This document shows, one piece after another, positions 8,504 through 18,680 of a stretch of DNA of 64,000 bases; position 1 is the first letter of the stretch, and each line of letters starts with the position of its first letter. A model generated the notes under the pieces. That model did no database searches, was not told the DNA's origin, and saw nothing but the letters and a program-made list of their open reading frames with translations. The DNA comes from Pseudomonas sp. PDM05 (GTDB lineage Bacteria; Pseudomonadota; Gammaproteobacteria; Pseudomonadales; Pseudomonadaceae), in NCBI RefSeq assembly GCF_014851685.1, contig NZ_JACVAC010000002.1:1-64000 (forward strand), written 5' to 3'. Both the position numbers and the translations under genes were made by a program.

Positions 8504-10788
8504 GCCCGCGCCCCTCCAATCAGCTCGACTACGGCGTCGAGCAGGGCGTCGTCATGGAAACTGGCCTTGGCCAAATAATAGTCGGCGCCGGCATCGAGGC
8601 CACGCCGTCGGTCTTCCTCGCGATCCTTGTACGACACCACCATCACCGGCAGCGATTGCAGGCGACTATCACGACGCAACAATGTGACCAATTCAATACC
8701 GTCCATGCGAGGCATATCAATATCAGTGATCAACAGGTCGAAATCTTCCGAACGCAGGGCATTCCAACCATCCATGCCATCCACCGCCACGGCGACTTCA
8801 TACCCACGGTTCAACAGCAATTTGCGTTGCAGCTCACGCACGGTGAGCGAGTCGTCCACCACCAGTACACGCTTGCGCGGCGCTTCGGTGGCCTGCTGGC
8901 TGCGCCGGGCGATACGCTCCAGGCGGCCGGTATTGAGCAACTTGTCCACCGAGCGCAGCATGTCTTCGACATCGACGATCAGCACCACCGAGCCATCATC
9001 GAGCAAGGCGCCGGCGGAAATATCCTGGACCTTGCCCAGGCGATCATCCAGCGGCAACACCACCAGGGTGCGTTCGCCGATAAAGCGCTCCACGGCAATC
9101 CCGTACACCGCATCGCGCTCGCGGATCACCACGACCTTCAACGTATCCGCCGGATTCTGCCCCGCAGGGCGTTGCAACAGCTGGCTGGCGGCGACCAGGC
9201 CGACATGGCGGCCCTCGTGCCAGAAGTGCTGGCGGCCTTCCAGTTGCACGATGTCCTCGGGCGCCAGGTCGCACATGCGTTCGATATGCGCCAGCGGGAA
9301 TGCATAGGCTTCTTCGCCGACTTCCACCACCAGGCTGCGCACCACCGACAGGGTCAGCGGTACCTCAAGATGGAAACGACTGCCCTGCCCCGCCGTTTGC
9401 TCCAGCTCCACCGCACCGCGCAGTTGGCGCACCATGTGCTGCACCGCATCGAGGCCGACGCCACGCCCGGACACTTCGGTGACCTTGTCGCGCAGGCTGA
9501 ACCCCGGCAGGAACAGGAACGTCAGCAATTCCTCTTCGCTCAGGCGCAGGGCGGTTTCCAGCGGCGACAAATGCCGATCGACGATGGTGCCGCGCAAACG
9601 CTCCAGGTCGACACCGGCGCCGTCGTCGCTCAGTTCAAGCACCAGCAACCCGGCCTGGTGCGAGGCGCGCAGGCGGATCAAGCCTTCCGCCGGCTTGCCC
9701 GCCAGCAGGCGTTGCTCGGGCATTTCGATGCCGTGGTCGACGGCGTTGCGCAATAAATGGGTCAGCGGCGCTTCGAGCTTTTCCAGTACGTCGCGGTCGA
9801 CCTGGGTCTTTTCACCCTCGATCTCCAGACGCACTTGCTTGCCCAGGCTGCGGCCAAGGTCGCGGACCATACGCACCTGGCCCGCCAGCACGTCGGCAAA
9901 CGGGCGCATGCGACAGGCCAGTGCAGTGTCGTAGAGCACCTGGGCGCGCTGCCCGGCCTGCCAGCCGAACTCATCCAGCTCGGCGGTTTTTTCCGCCAGC
10001 AGGGCCTGGGCTTCGCTCAGCAGGCGGCGAGTGTCGGCCAGGGCTTCCTGGGCTTCGAGGTTCAGGTCCAGGGTCTTGAGTTGGCCATCCAGGGTGTCCA
10101 GGGCGCGCACGCTCTGGCTTTGGATACGCTTGAGACGCTGCATGCTGGACAGATAAGGCTTGAGCCGCTGGGTTTCCACCAGGGATTTACTCGACAGGTC
10201 GAGCAGGCTGTTCAAGCGTTCGGCGGTCACGCGCAATACACGCTCGCCACCTTCGGTCATGCGTCGATTGTGGCGCGGCAGCTCAGCGCTCATGGGCGGC
10301 GCGGGCTCGGGCTCGACGGGCAGCTCTTCGACAACCGCAGCCGCCAAGGGCGCAGGCGCAGGCGGTGCTGGCGGCGGCGAGGCCTTGACGGGCGCCTGGG
10401 ACGGATCGAGCAAGCGCTCCATCAATGTCACATACGCTTCAATGTCCGCCGGGCCCACGGTGTTGCCCGGCGTGGCGATGCGCATCAGCAGGTCGGTGCC
10501 TTGCAGCAAGGCGTCGATGTGTTCGGGTTGCAGGTACAGGCGGCTTTCCTGGGCGCTGACCAGGCAGTCTTCCATCACGTGGGACACGCTGACCCCGGCG
10601 TCCACCCCGACGATCCGCGCCGCGCCCTTGAGCGAATGGGCGGCGCGCATGCAGGCTTCGAGCTGGTCGGCCTGGGTCGGGTTGCGTTCCAGGGCCAGCA
10701 GGCCCGCGCTCAATACCTGGGTCTGGGCATCGGCTTCCAGGCTGAACAGTTCCAGCAGCGACGCGTCGCGCATCTGGTCGGGGGTCAT
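8500..10788 (-). CDS. wspE: WspE, hybrid CheA-type histidine kinase with receiver domain
   Basis: Autophosphorylates on its Hpt histidine and passes phosphate to WspR and WspF. It has 762 residues from ATG 10788 (MTPDQMRDAS), which overlaps the wspD stop; a longer frame upstream is ignored. Domain order: Hpt with His51 (AAHSLKGAARIVG), a Pro/Ala-rich linker, dimerisation helices, HATPase (HLLRNAVDHGIE, then GRGVGLDAV), CheW-like domain, and a C-terminal receiver with Asp in LLITDIDMPRMDG. This is the normal architecture and length. Confidence 0.97.
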   Translation of the reverse strand: MTPDQMRDASLLELFSLEADAQTQVLSAGLLALERNPTQADQLEACMRAAHSLKGAARIVGVDAGVSVSHVMEDCLVSAQESRLYLQPEHIDALLQGTDLLMRIATPGNTVGPADIEAYVTLMERLLDPSQAPVKASPPPAPPAPAPLAAAVVEELPVEPEPAPPMSAELPRHNRRMTEGGERVLRVTAERLNSLLDLSSKSLVETQRLKPYLSSMQRLKRIQSQSVRALDTLDGQLKTLDLNLEAQEALADTRRLLSEAQALLAEKTAELDEFGWQAGQRAQVLYDTALACRMRPFADVLAGQVRMVRDLGRSLGKQVRLEIEGEKTQVDRDVLEKLEAPLTHLLRNAVDHGIEMPEQRLLAGKPAEGLIRLRASHQAGLLVLELSDDGAGVDLERLRGTIVDRHLSPLETALRLSEEELLTFLFLPGFSLRDKVTEVSGRGVGLDAVQHMVRQLRGAVELEQTAGQGSRFHLEVPLTLSVVRSLVVEVGEEAYAFPLAHIERMCDLAPEDIVQLEGRQHFWHEGRHVGLVAASQLLQRPAGQNPADTLKVVVIRERDAVYGIAVERFIGERTLVVLPLDDRLGKVQDISAGALLDDGSVVLIVDVEDMLRSVDKLLNTGRLERIARRSQQATEAPRKRVLVVDDSLTVRELQRKLLLNRGYEVAVAVDGMDGWNALRSEDFDLLITDIDMPRMDGIELVTLLRRDSRLQSLPVMVVSYKDREEDRRRGLDAGADYYLAKASFHDDALLDAVVELIGGARA

Positions 10789-11486
10789 GTGAGGCTCCGG
10801 GTCACGGCAGACAACAATTGCGCCTCGTCCAGCCACCGCAGGCTACGGCCTTTCCACTGCAACACACCCTGGGTGTAACGCGCGCTGGCCTGGGTGCCGG
10901 AGGCCGACGCCGCCTTCAAAGTGCGCTCATCGATGGCATGAATGCCATCGACTTCATCCACCGGCACCACCACCGGGCCGTCCTGCGCGGCGATGATCAA
11001 CATGCGCGGCATGATCCGCCCGCCGCTCGCGCCATTGCCGGTGGCATCCAGGCCGAGCAGTTCCACCAGTGACAGGCACGCCACCAGCGCACCGCGCACA
11101 TTCGCCACGCCGAGCAGCGCACGCGAGCGTTGGTGCGGCAGGGAGTGGATCGGTTGCAACGGGGCGACTTCCACCAGGCAGCGGGTGGCGATGCCCAGCC
11201 ATTCCTCGCCGAGGCGGAACATCAGCAACGAGCGGGTGACCACCTCTTCGCCGACTTCGACGTCGGCCCGTGGGCGATGGTCGTCCTGCTGCAACGCGTA
11301 ACGGTCGAGCAAGCGCGTGGCCGCCGCGGAATACACCGCGCAGTTGCGGCAATGGATATGGTCCACCAGCAGCGGGCAGGATTTGTCGCCATGGATACCG
11401 ATACGGTTCCAGCAATCGTCGATGGCTTGGGTGTCGGCCAGGGTCAGATCCAGGCCGGCGGTATCGAGCGCTTCGGTGTTACTCAT
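10785..11486 (-). CDS. wspD: WspD, CheW-like coupling protein
   Basis: Couples the receptor array to the WspE kinase. It has 233 residues. The CheW domain occupies the C-terminal two thirds (LLMFRLGEEWLGIATRCLVEV onward, ending GVLQWKGRSLRWLDEAQL). Before it is a Cys-containing N-terminal segment (CPLLVDHIHCRNCAVYSAAA) not found in plain CheW and typical of WspD. It overlaps wspC (start) and wspE (stop) by 4 bp each, so translation is probably coupled. Confidence 0.95.
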   Translation of the reverse strand: MSNTEALDTAGLDLTLADTQAIDDCWNRIGIHGDKSCPLLVDHIHCRNCAVYSAAATRLLDRYALQQDDHRPRADVEVGEEVVTRSLLMFRLGEEWLGIATRCLVEVAPLQPIHSLPHQRSRALLGVANVRGALVACLSLVELLGLDATGNGASGGRIMPRMLIIAAQDGPVVVPVDEVDGIHAIDERTLKAASASGTQASARYTQGVLQWKGRSLRWLDEAQLLSAVTRSLT

Positions 11487-12742
11487 CGTTTGGACTCACT
11501 GTCAGCTCGCTCGCTACGCGCGGCACGCGCCTGCAAACGGCGCGCCCCCGCACTGTCGCCCTGGGATTCAAGCAACGCGGCCAGGTGCATCAGGGCCTGC
11601 GGGTGCTGCGGTTCCAGGTACAAGGCCTTGCGGTAAAACCCCTGGGCTTGCAGGGCACTGCCGGCCACATCGCTGAGCAGGCCCAGCCAGTAGAACACCT
11701 GGGCAGCCGGCGGGTGATTGCTCAAATAGCGCTCGCACGCGGCGCGGGCCTCGGCGCTTTTGCCTTCGTTGGCCAGGGTGGCGATCTGGCTGAGCAAATC
11801 GCCCGCATCGGACGGCGACGCCTTGATCGGCACCACCTGGGCACTGACCGTGCTGAACGGGCGCGGCTTGACCGGCTGCGAAGCTGCCGTGCGCAGCGGT
11901 GGCGGCGCTGGAATCGGCGCGAACACCGGTTCGGGCTTGAGCGGTTCGGCATGTCGACTGAACGCAAAGGACTGCGGCACACCAATCGACTTCATGCCGT
12001 GACGCCCCAGCAGGCTACCTTCGGCGGGGCCGATGAACAGCACCCCGTCGACGTGGGTCAGCTCCTTGAGCACATCGAAGACTTGCTTCTGGGTCGGCTG
12101 GTCGAAGTAGATCAGCAGGTTGCGGCAGAACACAAAATCGTAGCTCGCCTCATTCGCCAGCAGCGTCGGGTCGAGCAGGTTGCCGACTTGCAGGCGCACC
12201 TGCTCACGCACGCGCTCGCGGATATGAAAGCCGTCGGCGGACTCGTTGAAGTGCCGGTCACGAAAGCCTATATCGGCCCCCCGAAACGAATTCTTGCCAT
12301 ACACCCCGCGTCGCGCGCGCTCCACCGACAGCGGGCTGACGTCCAGACCAAGCACCTTGAACTGGTGCGGTGCAAGGCCGGCATCAAGCAAGGCCATGGC
12401 AATCGAATAGGGTTCTTCGCCGGTGGAACACGGCAGGCTGAGGATACGCAAGGCGCGCATCTGCTTGATCTCGGCCAGGCGCGCCTTGGCCAGGCGGGCC
12501 AGGGTGGCAAAGGATTCGGGGTAACGGAAAAACCAGGTTTCGGGGACGATCACCGCTTCGATCAGCGCCTGCTGCTCATCATGGGAGCGTTGCAGGTGCT
12601 GCCAGTAATCATCCGCCGTCTGCGCCTGCACAGCCTGGCTGCGTTGGCGCACGGCGCGCTCGATGATCGCTTCGCCGACGGACGCGACGTCCAGGCCGAT
12701 ACGTTCCTTGAGGAAGTTGAACACCCTTTGGTCGCTGCTCAT
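11483..12742 (-). CDS. wspC: WspC, CheR-type methyltransferase with TPR tail
   Basis: Uses S-adenosylmethionine to methylate glutamates of the WspA receptor. It has 419 residues from ATG 12742 (MSSDQRVFNF), which overlaps the wspB stop. The CheR N-terminal and catalytic domains fill residues 1-270 (SAM-binding region RILSLPCSTGEEPYS; later FCRNLLIYF). After a Pro-rich linker a C-terminal tetratricopeptide region follows (VFYWLGLLSDVAGSALQAQG, then YLEPQHPQALMHLA). This CheR-TPR layout is the WspC type. Confidence 0.96.
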   Translation of the reverse strand: MSSDQRVFNFLKERIGLDVASVGEAIIERAVRQRSQAVQAQTADDYWQHLQRSHDEQQALIEAVIVPETWFFRYPESFATLARLAKARLAEIKQMRALRILSLPCSTGEEPYSIAMALLDAGLAPHQFKVLGLDVSPLSVERARRGVYGKNSFRGADIGFRDRHFNESADGFHIRERVREQVRLQVGNLLDPTLLANEASYDFVFCRNLLIYFDQPTQKQVFDVLKELTHVDGVLFIGPAEGSLLGRHGMKSIGVPQSFAFSRHAEPLKPEPVFAPIPAPPPLRTAASQPVKPRPFSTVSAQVVPIKASPSDAGDLLSQIATLANEGKSAEARAACERYLSNHPPAAQVFYWLGLLSDVAGSALQAQGFYRKALYLEPQHPQALMHLAALLESQGDSAGARRLQARAARSERADSESKR

Positions 12743-13251
12743 AGGCTCGACTCGGCAGAGAACAGCAAGGCGCGCACGTCGTCGGTCAGCAGATCGTCGA
12801 CGCCAATCCACTGCATCAGGCCCTGGGGATCTTCCCGCACCGGCCCGAGGTACGGCGCCTGGTGATTGTCCAGGCCATAGGGCTGGAACTCAGCGGGATC
12901 GCAGCGCAAGGTGCCGGTGGCTTGCTCCAGGATCAACCCCAGCCAGCGCGGCGCAACCTCGGGCCCGGGCTGGTAATTGACCAACACCAGCCGCGTGCTG
13001 GTACGGACCTGGGCCGCGCAGCCAAAAGTCAACGCACTCAGGTCGATCACCGGCACCAACGCACCACGATGGGCAAAGATCCCGGCGACCCACGCCGGCG
13101 CATGGGCGATGGGTTTGAGCAGCAGGCGCGGCAGCACCTCGGCCACTTCCGTGGCCTTGAGGGCGTAGCGTTCGCTGCCGATGTGGAACACCAGGAACAA
13201 CGCCTTTTTCGCTGCCGGGACGGCGCCGCGTTTAGCCGCGAGGTCGCTCAT
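12739..13251 (-). CDS. wspB: WspB, CheW-like coupling protein
   Basis: The first of the two CheW adaptors in the operon (170 residues). The CheW core starts at LFLVFHIGSERYALKATEVAEVLP and includes GIFAHRGALVPVIDLSALTFG, the usual beta-barrel motif. The N-terminal extension is short and Lys/Ala rich. Its start codon overlaps the wspA stop and its stop overlaps the wspC start, placing it tightly second in the operon. Confidence 0.95.
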   Translation of the reverse strand: MSDLAAKRGAVPAAKKALFLVFHIGSERYALKATEVAEVLPRLLLKPIAHAPAWVAGIFAHRGALVPVIDLSALTFGCAAQVRTSTRLVLVNYQPGPEVAPRWLGLILEQATGTLRCDPAEFQPYGLDNHQAPYLGPVREDPQGLMQWIGVDDLLTDDVRALLFSAESSL

Positions 13252-14873
13252 CAGACTTTGAAACGCGACACGCCGCTGCGCAGACCCACCGCAACCTGGC
13301 TCAGTTCATCAATGGCAAAGCTGGCCTGACGCAGGGACTCGACGGTCTGGCTGCTGGCATCTCCCAACTGCACCAGCGCGTGGTTGATCTGCTCGGCGCC
13401 GGTGGCCTGGGCCTGCATGCCTTCGTTGACCATCAACACCCGCGGCGCCAAGGCCTGTACCTGGTGGATGATCTGCGACAGCTGCTCGCCGACTTGCTGC
13501 ACTTCAAACATGCCGCGACGCACTTCTTCGGAGAATTTGTCCATGCCCATCACCCCGGCGGACACCGCCGACTGGATCTCGCGCACCATCTGCTCGATGT
13601 CGTAGGTGGCCACGGCGGTCTGGTCGGCCAGGCGCCGCACTTCGGTGGCGACCACGGCAAACCCGCGCCCGTATTCACCGGCCTTCTCGGCCTCGATGGC
13701 AGCGTTGAGGGACAGCAGGTTGGTCTGGTCGGCGACCTTGACGATGGTCACCACCACTTGGTTGATGTTGCCGGCCTTCTCATTGAGGATCGCCAGCTTG
13801 GCGTTGACCAGATCGGCAGCGCCCATGACCGAGTGCATGGTTTCTTCCATGCGCGCCAGGCCTTGCTGGCCGGAACCGGCGGCCACCGAGGCCTGGTCGG
13901 CGGCGGTGGAAACTTCGGTCATGGTGCGGACCAGGTCCTTGGAAGTGGCCGCGATCTCACGGGAAGTGGCGCCGATCTCGGTGGTGGTCGCCGCGGTCTC
14001 AGTGGCGGTGGCCTGTTGCTGCTTGGACGTGGCGGCAATCTCGGTGACCGAGGTCGTGACCTGTACCGACGAGCGTTGGGCCTGGGAAACCAGGGCCGTG
14101 AGTTCGGTCATCATGTCGTTGAAGCCGGTTTCGACGGCGTTGAATTCGTCCTTGCGCTCCAGGTTCAGGCGCTTGCTCAGGTCACCGTCGCGCATGGTGC
14201 CGAGGATTTCGACGATGCGCTGCATCGGCGCCATGATTGCGCGCATCAGCAACAGACCGCACAGGCCGGCGGCCAGGATGGCCACGACGAGGGACAGGAA
14301 CATGCTGATTTTCGCCGCCGAGACCGCGTCATCGATGGCATTGGTCGCATGGTCGGCGACGTCTTTGTTTTGGGTGATGATGTCGTTGAGCTTCATGCGG
14401 CCTGCGGTCCAGGTCGGCGTGAGCTGGGCATCGAACTCTTTGCGCGCTCCCACCTGGTCACCGCGCTGCAGGCTGTCGAGCACTGTGGCCAGGCTCTTGT
14501 TATAGGCCTGGTGCAGGGCTTCGAATCTGTCGAACTCGACCCGGTCTTCTGTGGTGGCGATGGTTTTTTCGTAATTGCGCAATTCCTGCAAGACGCGCCC
14601 TTCATAGGACTTGAACTCGGCCCGGTCGGCGTCGCTCAGCTGTTTGTCGGCGCGCAGGCCAAGCAATTCCAGGGTTTGCAGGTAACTGTCGACCCAGGCG
14701 CTGCGGATCATCGAACTGAGATAGACCCCCGGCACCGCGTCGTCACGCACCGCGACTTCGCTGGTTTCGATCTTGAGCAACCGTGAATAAGAGACCACAA
14801 CCATTAACAGCATGATGGCGATAATGACCGCAAAACTTGCCAAGATCCGTTGGCGCAGGGTCCAGTTCTTCAC
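13251..14873 (-). CDS. wspA: WspA, membrane methyl-accepting receptor
   Basis: Surface-contact sensor of the Wsp system. I choose the GTG at 14873 (540 residues) because GAGGA lies six bases before it and a TATACT promoter element lies close upstream; an in-frame ATG at 14894 would leave almost no leader. Two membrane segments (about residues 10-30 and 180-203) bracket a periplasmic four-helix domain. A HAMP domain follows, then the methyl-accepting signalling domain with the conserved hairpin tip ([20 protein letters not shown]). There is no C-terminal pentapeptide tether. The gene heads the operon. Confidence 0.96.
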   Translation of the reverse strand: MKNWTLRQRILASFAVIIAIMLLMVVVSYSRLLKIETSEVAVRDDAVPGVYLSSMIRSAWVDSYLQTLELLGLRADKQLSDADRAEFKSYEGRVLQELRNYEKTIATTEDRVEFDRFEALHQAYNKSLATVLDSLQRGDQVGARKEFDAQLTPTWTAGRMKLNDIITQNKDVADHATNAIDDAVSAAKISMFLSLVVAILAAGLCGLLLMRAIMAPMQRIVEILGTMRDGDLSKRLNLERKDEFNAVETGFNDMMTELTALVSQAQRSSVQVTTSVTEIAATSKQQQATATETAATTTEIGATSREIAATSKDLVRTMTEVSTAADQASVAAGSGQQGLARMEETMHSVMGAADLVNAKLAILNEKAGNINQVVVTIVKVADQTNLLSLNAAIEAEKAGEYGRGFAVVATEVRRLADQTAVATYDIEQMVREIQSAVSAGVMGMDKFSEEVRRGMFEVQQVGEQLSQIIHQVQALAPRVLMVNEGMQAQATGAEQINHALVQLGDASSQTVESLRQASFAIDELSQVAVGLRSGVSRFKV

Positions 14874-14907
14874 AGTAATTCCTCGAAGGGCCATTCAAAT
14901 GGAGGGG

Positions 14908-14913
14908 AGTATA
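14908..14913 (-). promoter_or_regulatory. probable -10 element of the wsp operon promoter
   Basis: TATACT on the minus strand (14913 to 14908), 35 bases before the wspA GTG start. The -35 is weak (ATTAAT at 17-bp spacing, with TTGATT a little further), so a basal or regulated promoter is likely. Confidence 0.4.
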
Positions 14914-15039
14914 GCTGAGCAGAAGCCCTCATTAATCAACGGGTTTTGCTTGAATGCTCACATAATCCAAAAACAACCCAGGCAATCAATAACGGCGGGG
15001 GCCGCCCTCCCTCGGAACAAAGCCTGACGCGGAAAAAAA

Positions 15040-15129
15040 TGTGGGAGCGGGCTTGCTCGCGAAGGCGGTGGATCAGTCAGCACATTCAGTGACTGAAACA
15101 GCGCATTCGCGAGCAAGCCCGCTCCCACA
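15040..15129. repeat. REP inverted pair
   Basis: Standard TGTGGGAGCGGGCTTGCTCG doublet in the 279-bp gap between wspA and the TerB-like gene. Nothing else is evident in this gap besides the wsp promoter. Confidence 0.9.
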
Positions 15130-15153
15130 GTTTAATCGGTGTTTTGTAGGGAG

Positions 15154-15861
15154 TTATTGGCTCAGGCGCACCTGTTTTTCCAGCTCGGCCTTCAAGCCGG
15201 GCTCTAGCTTGAGCTGACGGGCCAATTCATCCAGATAGGCCTTTTCCATAAAGTTTTCCTCGTCCACCAACATCACGCTGGCGATATACATCTCGGCGGC
15301 CATCTCAGGGGTGCCTGCGGCACGGGCCACGTCGGCCGGGTCCAGGGGTTTGTTGAGCTCGGCGTGCAGCCAGCTCTGCAGCTCGCGGTCGTTGTCCAGC
15401 TTGGTGAACTCGCCTTCGATCAGCGCGCGCTCGCGCTCATCGACGTGGCCATCGGCCTTGGCCGCCGCCACCAGTGCCTTGAGGATGGCCTGGCTGTGCT
15501 GCTCGATCTGGGCCGGGGGCAGGCGGTCGACGGTCTGTGGCTCGCCCTTCGGCGCATTGGCCTGTTGCGCCTGCCAGTTGCCATAGGCTTTGTAGGCAAT
15601 CACACCCAATGCAGCCAGGCCGCCGTAGGTCAGGGCCTTGCCGCCGAACTTGCGCGCCTTTTTATTGCCCAGCAACAGGCCCATGGCGCCCGCCGCCAGG
15701 GCGCCGCCGCCCGCACCGCCCAACAGGCTGCCCAGACCTGCGCCGCCGAGCAGGCCGCCCAATGCGCCCTTTTCGTCTGATTTACGCTGCCCACCGGCCT
15801 TGTTTTGCAGCATGTCCTGGCCAGACTTGAGCAGTTGATCGAGCAATCCACGGGTATTCAT
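15154..15861 (-). CDS. DUF533 / TerB-like protein (YebE family)
   Basis: 235 residues from ATG 15861 (MNTRGLLDQLL). A Gly/Ala-rich segment (about residues 35-75, GGLLGGAGLGSLLGGAGG) precedes one hydrophobic stretch near residues 85-100. The C-terminal half is a TerB-like helical domain with acidic metal-binding-type loops (KADGHVDERERALIEGEF). The cellular role of YebE/DUF533 proteins is not established. It is probably inner-membrane associated. It is transcribed alone, away from the divergent LysR gene. Confidence 0.85.
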   Translation of the reverse strand: MNTRGLLDQLLKSGQDMLQNKAGGQRKSDEKGALGGLLGGAGLGSLLGGAGGGALAAGAMGLLLGNKKARKFGGKALTYGGLAALGVIAYKAYGNWQAQQANAPKGEPQTVDRLPPAQIEQHSQAILKALVAAAKADGHVDERERALIEGEFTKLDNDRELQSWLHAELNKPLDPADVARAAGTPEMAAEMYIASVMLVDEENFMEKAYLDELARQLKLEPGLKAELEKQVRLSQ

Positions 15862-16028
15862 TCGTAGCCTCCAGACACTGGGTTCGTAGGACCAATAGGC
15901 CACCAGCGTAAAACTAAGTGCCAAAAACCCCCGATCTAGAGTGCTTCCAGATGTAACGCGGCTACCCTTCGCTAAAACCGATATACACTCGGGTAAATCT
16001 ATAAAAACACCCCACTGGTAATTCCAGC

Positions 16029-16940
16029 ATGATGACCTTGCGTCAAATCCGGCACTTTATCGCCGTGGCCGAGACCGGCTCGATCTCGGCCGCCGCACAG
16101 ACCGCGTTTATTTCCCAATCGACCCTGACCCTCGCTATCCAGCAACTGGAGCAGGAAATCGGCGTCAACCTGTTCAATCGCCACGCCAAGGGCATGACCC
16201 TGACTCACCAGGGCCATCAATTCCTGCGCCAGGCCCACCTGATCCTCGCAACCGTCGATAACGCCAAGCGCAGCCTGCAACAGAGTACCGACCAGGTGGC
16301 CGGGCAGTTGATCATCGGCGTGACCAGCCTGGTGGCCGGCTATTACCTGGCGGACCTGCTCACACGTTTCCAGCGCGCCTACCCCAACGTGGAAATCCGC
16401 GTGATGGAGGACGAGCGCCCATATATCGAACATTTGCTGGTCAGCGGTGAAATCGACGTGGGCGTGCTGATCCTCTCCAACCTCGAAGACCGCCACGCCC
16501 TGCAGACCGAAGTGCTGACCCACTCGCCGCACCGCCTATGGCTGCCGGCGCAGCACCCCCTGCTGGAACACGACAGCATCAACCTCGCCGACGTAGCGCG
16601 CGAACCGCTGATCCAACTGAACGTCGACGAAATGGGCCACAACGCCCAGCGCCTGTGGACCAGCGCCGGCCTGCAACCCCGGGTAACCCTGCGCACGGCC
16701 TCCACCGAAGCCGTGCGCAGCCTGGTGGCCGCGGGCCTGGGCGTGTCGATCCAGCCGGACATGACCTACCGCCCCTGGTCACTGGAGGGCGACATCATCG
16801 AAGCACGGCCGATTGCCGACCTCAGCCAGACCCTCGACGTGGGCCTGGCCTGGCGCCGTGGCACCGCACGCCCGGCGCTGGTGGACCCGTTCCTGACGGT
16901 CGCCCGCGAACAGCCGCACCCACGCAAGCCATCTATTTAA
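16029..16940 (+). CDS. LysR-family transcriptional regulator
   Basis: 303 residues, beginning MMTLRQIRHFIAVAETGSIS; the second Met (16032) is an equally good start. The N-terminal winged helix-turn-helix is textbook LysR (ISAAAQTAFISQSTLTLAIQ). The C-terminal effector-binding domain follows. It is encoded just upstream of, and in the same direction as, the aminoaldehyde dehydrogenase and polyamine transporter genes. It is the natural candidate to regulate them, with a polyamine-derived effector; this is inferred from position. Confidence 0.93.
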   Translation: MMTLRQIRHFIAVAETGSISAAAQTAFISQSTLTLAIQQLEQEIGVNLFNRHAKGMTLTHQGHQFLRQAHLILATVDNAKRSLQQSTDQVAGQLIIGVTSLVAGYYLADLLTRFQRAYPNVEIRVMEDERPYIEHLLVSGEIDVGVLILSNLEDRHALQTEVLTHSPHRLWLPAQHPLLEHDSINLADVAREPLIQLNVDEMGHNAQRLWTSAGLQPRVTLRTASTEAVRSLVAAGLGVSIQPDMTYRPWSLEGDIIEARPIADLSQTLDVGLAWRRGTARPALVDPFLTVAREQPHPRKPSI

Positions 16941-17042
16941 TCGAATGCTGCATTCAGTATTTAGTATTTGTTGACCTCGTGCCTGACCTCTAGTCTCTGT
17001 ACATCCATAAGAGAAAGGTCAGGCCCTCGTGAGAGAACGCCC

Positions 17043-18530
17043 ATGGCCACACAAGAAAAGAGATCGCGAAAAATGTCCGGCGCACCCACCCCGCTGCTCA
17101 CTGCGTTGCTGATCGACGGCGAACTGGTCCAGGGCCAGGGCTTTGTCGAACCGATCCTCAACCCGGCCACCGGCGAAGTGCTCACCCAGATCGCCGAGGC
17201 CAGCACCGAGCAGGTCGAAAGCGCGATCCTCGCGGCCCACCGCGCCTTTGCCGGTTGGTCGCGCACCACGCCGCAACAACGTTCGAACATTTTGCTCGGC
17301 ATTGCCAATGCCATCGAGAAACAAGCCGACTACCTGGCCCGCCTGGAATCCCTGAACTGCGGCAAGCCCTTGCACCTGGCGCGCCAGGATGACTTGAGCG
17401 CCACCGTCGACGTGTTCCGTTTCTTTGCCGGTGCCGTGCGTTGCCAGACCGGCCAGCTCAGCGGCGAGTACCTGCCGGGCTACACCAGCATGGTGCGCCG
17501 CGACCCGATCGGCGTTGTCGCGTCGATTGCACCGTGGAACTACCCGCTGATGATGGCCGCGTGGAAAATCGCCCCGGCCCTGGCCGCCGGCAATACCCTG
17601 GTGTTCAAGCCGTCGGAACACACGCCGCTGTCGATCCTGGCCCTGGCCCCAGCCCTCGGCCAATGGCTGCCACGCGGGGTGATCAACATTGTGTGTGGCG
17701 GTGGTGAAGGCGTCGGCAGCCATTTGGTCAGCCACACCAAAGTCCGCATGGTCTCGCTGACCGGCGACATCGTCACCGGGCAGAAAATCCTGCAAGCCGC
17801 GTCAAAAACCCTGAAACGCACGCACCTGGAATTGGGCGGCAAGGCCCCGGTGATCGTATGCAACGACGCCGACCTGCAAGCCGTGGTCGAGGGCGTACGC
17901 GCCTATGGTTACTACAACGCCGGCCAGGACTGCACCGCCGCCTGCCGCATCTACGCCCAGGCCGGGATCCACGACAAACTGGTCGCCGAACTGGGCGCCG
18001 CGGTCAGCAGCCTGCGCTTCGCCGGCAAACGCGACGCCGACAACGAACTCGGCCCGCTGATCAGCACACGCCAGCGCGATCGCGTGGCCAGTTTTGTCGA
18101 GCGCGCCCTGGGTCAACCGCACATCGAGCGTGTAACCGGCGCCGCCGTGCATTCCGGCGCGGGTTTCTATTACCAGCCGACCTTGCTTGCCGGCTGTAAA
18201 CAAAGTGATGAAATCGTGCAGCGTGAAGTGTTCGGCCCGGTGGTCACCGTGACCCGCTTCGAAGAACTGGAACAAGCGGTGGACTGGGCCAACGACTCCG
18301 AATACGGCCTGGCCTCCTCGGTCTGGACCCAGAACCTGGACAAGGCCATGCAGGTGGCGGCGCGCCTGCAATACGGCTGCACCTGGATCAACAGCCATTT
18401 CATGCTGGTCAGCGAAATGCCCCACGGCGGCTTGAAGCGTTCGGGGTATGGAAAGGATCTTTCGAGTGATTCACTGCAGGACTATAGCGTTGTCAGGCAC
18501 ATCATGGCCCGGCATGGAAATGAGCTTTAG
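17043..18530 (+). CDS. aminobutyraldehyde dehydrogenase-like protein (PatD paralogue)
   Basis: NAD-dependent oxidation of an amino-aldehyde to the amino acid, by family. It has 495 residues from ATG 17043; ATG 17073 ([10 protein letters not shown]) is an alternative and neither has a strong ribosome site. Aldehyde dehydrogenase markers are complete: PWNYPL, the Glu in LELGGKAP, the catalytic Cys in GQDCTAACR and the C-terminal [15 protein letters not shown]. The product is clearly paralogous to the PatD encoded 4.4 kb downstream. The two may divide 4-aminobutanal and 3-aminopropanal, the products expected from spermidine and spermine cleavage. Confidence 0.9.
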   Translation: MATQEKRSRKMSGAPTPLLTALLIDGELVQGQGFVEPILNPATGEVLTQIAEASTEQVESAILAAHRAFAGWSRTTPQQRSNILLGIANAIEKQADYLARLESLNCGKPLHLARQDDLSATVDVFRFFAGAVRCQTGQLSGEYLPGYTSMVRRDPIGVVASIAPWNYPLMMAAWKIAPALAAGNTLVFKPSEHTPLSILALAPALGQWLPRGVINIVCGGGEGVGSHLVSHTKVRMVSLTGDIVTGQKILQAASKTLKRTHLELGGKAPVIVCNDADLQAVVEGVRAYGYYNAGQDCTAACRIYAQAGIHDKLVAELGAAVSSLRFAGKRDADNELGPLISTRQRDRVASFVERALGQPHIERVTGAAVHSGAGFYYQPTLLAGCKQSDEIVQREVFGPVVTVTRFEELEQAVDWANDSEYGLASSVWTQNLDKAMQVAARLQYGCTWINSHFMLVSEMPHGGLKRSGYGKDLSSDSLQDYSVVRHIMARHGNEL

Positions 18531-18532
18531 CT

Positions 18533-18606
18533 GCAAGATTTAAGCTGCAAGCTGCAAGTAAACGCAGATGCGCTTTGTCTTGCAGCTTGCGGCTTGAAGC
18601 CAGGAG
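18533..18606. repeat. AGCTGCAAG-type imperfect inverted repeat
   Basis: Repeated AAGCTGCAAG words on the left are mirrored by CTTGCAGCTTGCGGCTTGAA on the right, giving a long imperfect hairpin right after the dehydrogenase stop. A related repeat occurs at 37393-37453, so this is a second intergenic repeat family beside REP. Confidence 0.65.
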
Positions 18607-18680
18607 CTACGCTAAAACAACAAACAACACATACCGCTGCTTTCACTGCCCCGACCATAATTAAAGAAGAGGGAACCCCC

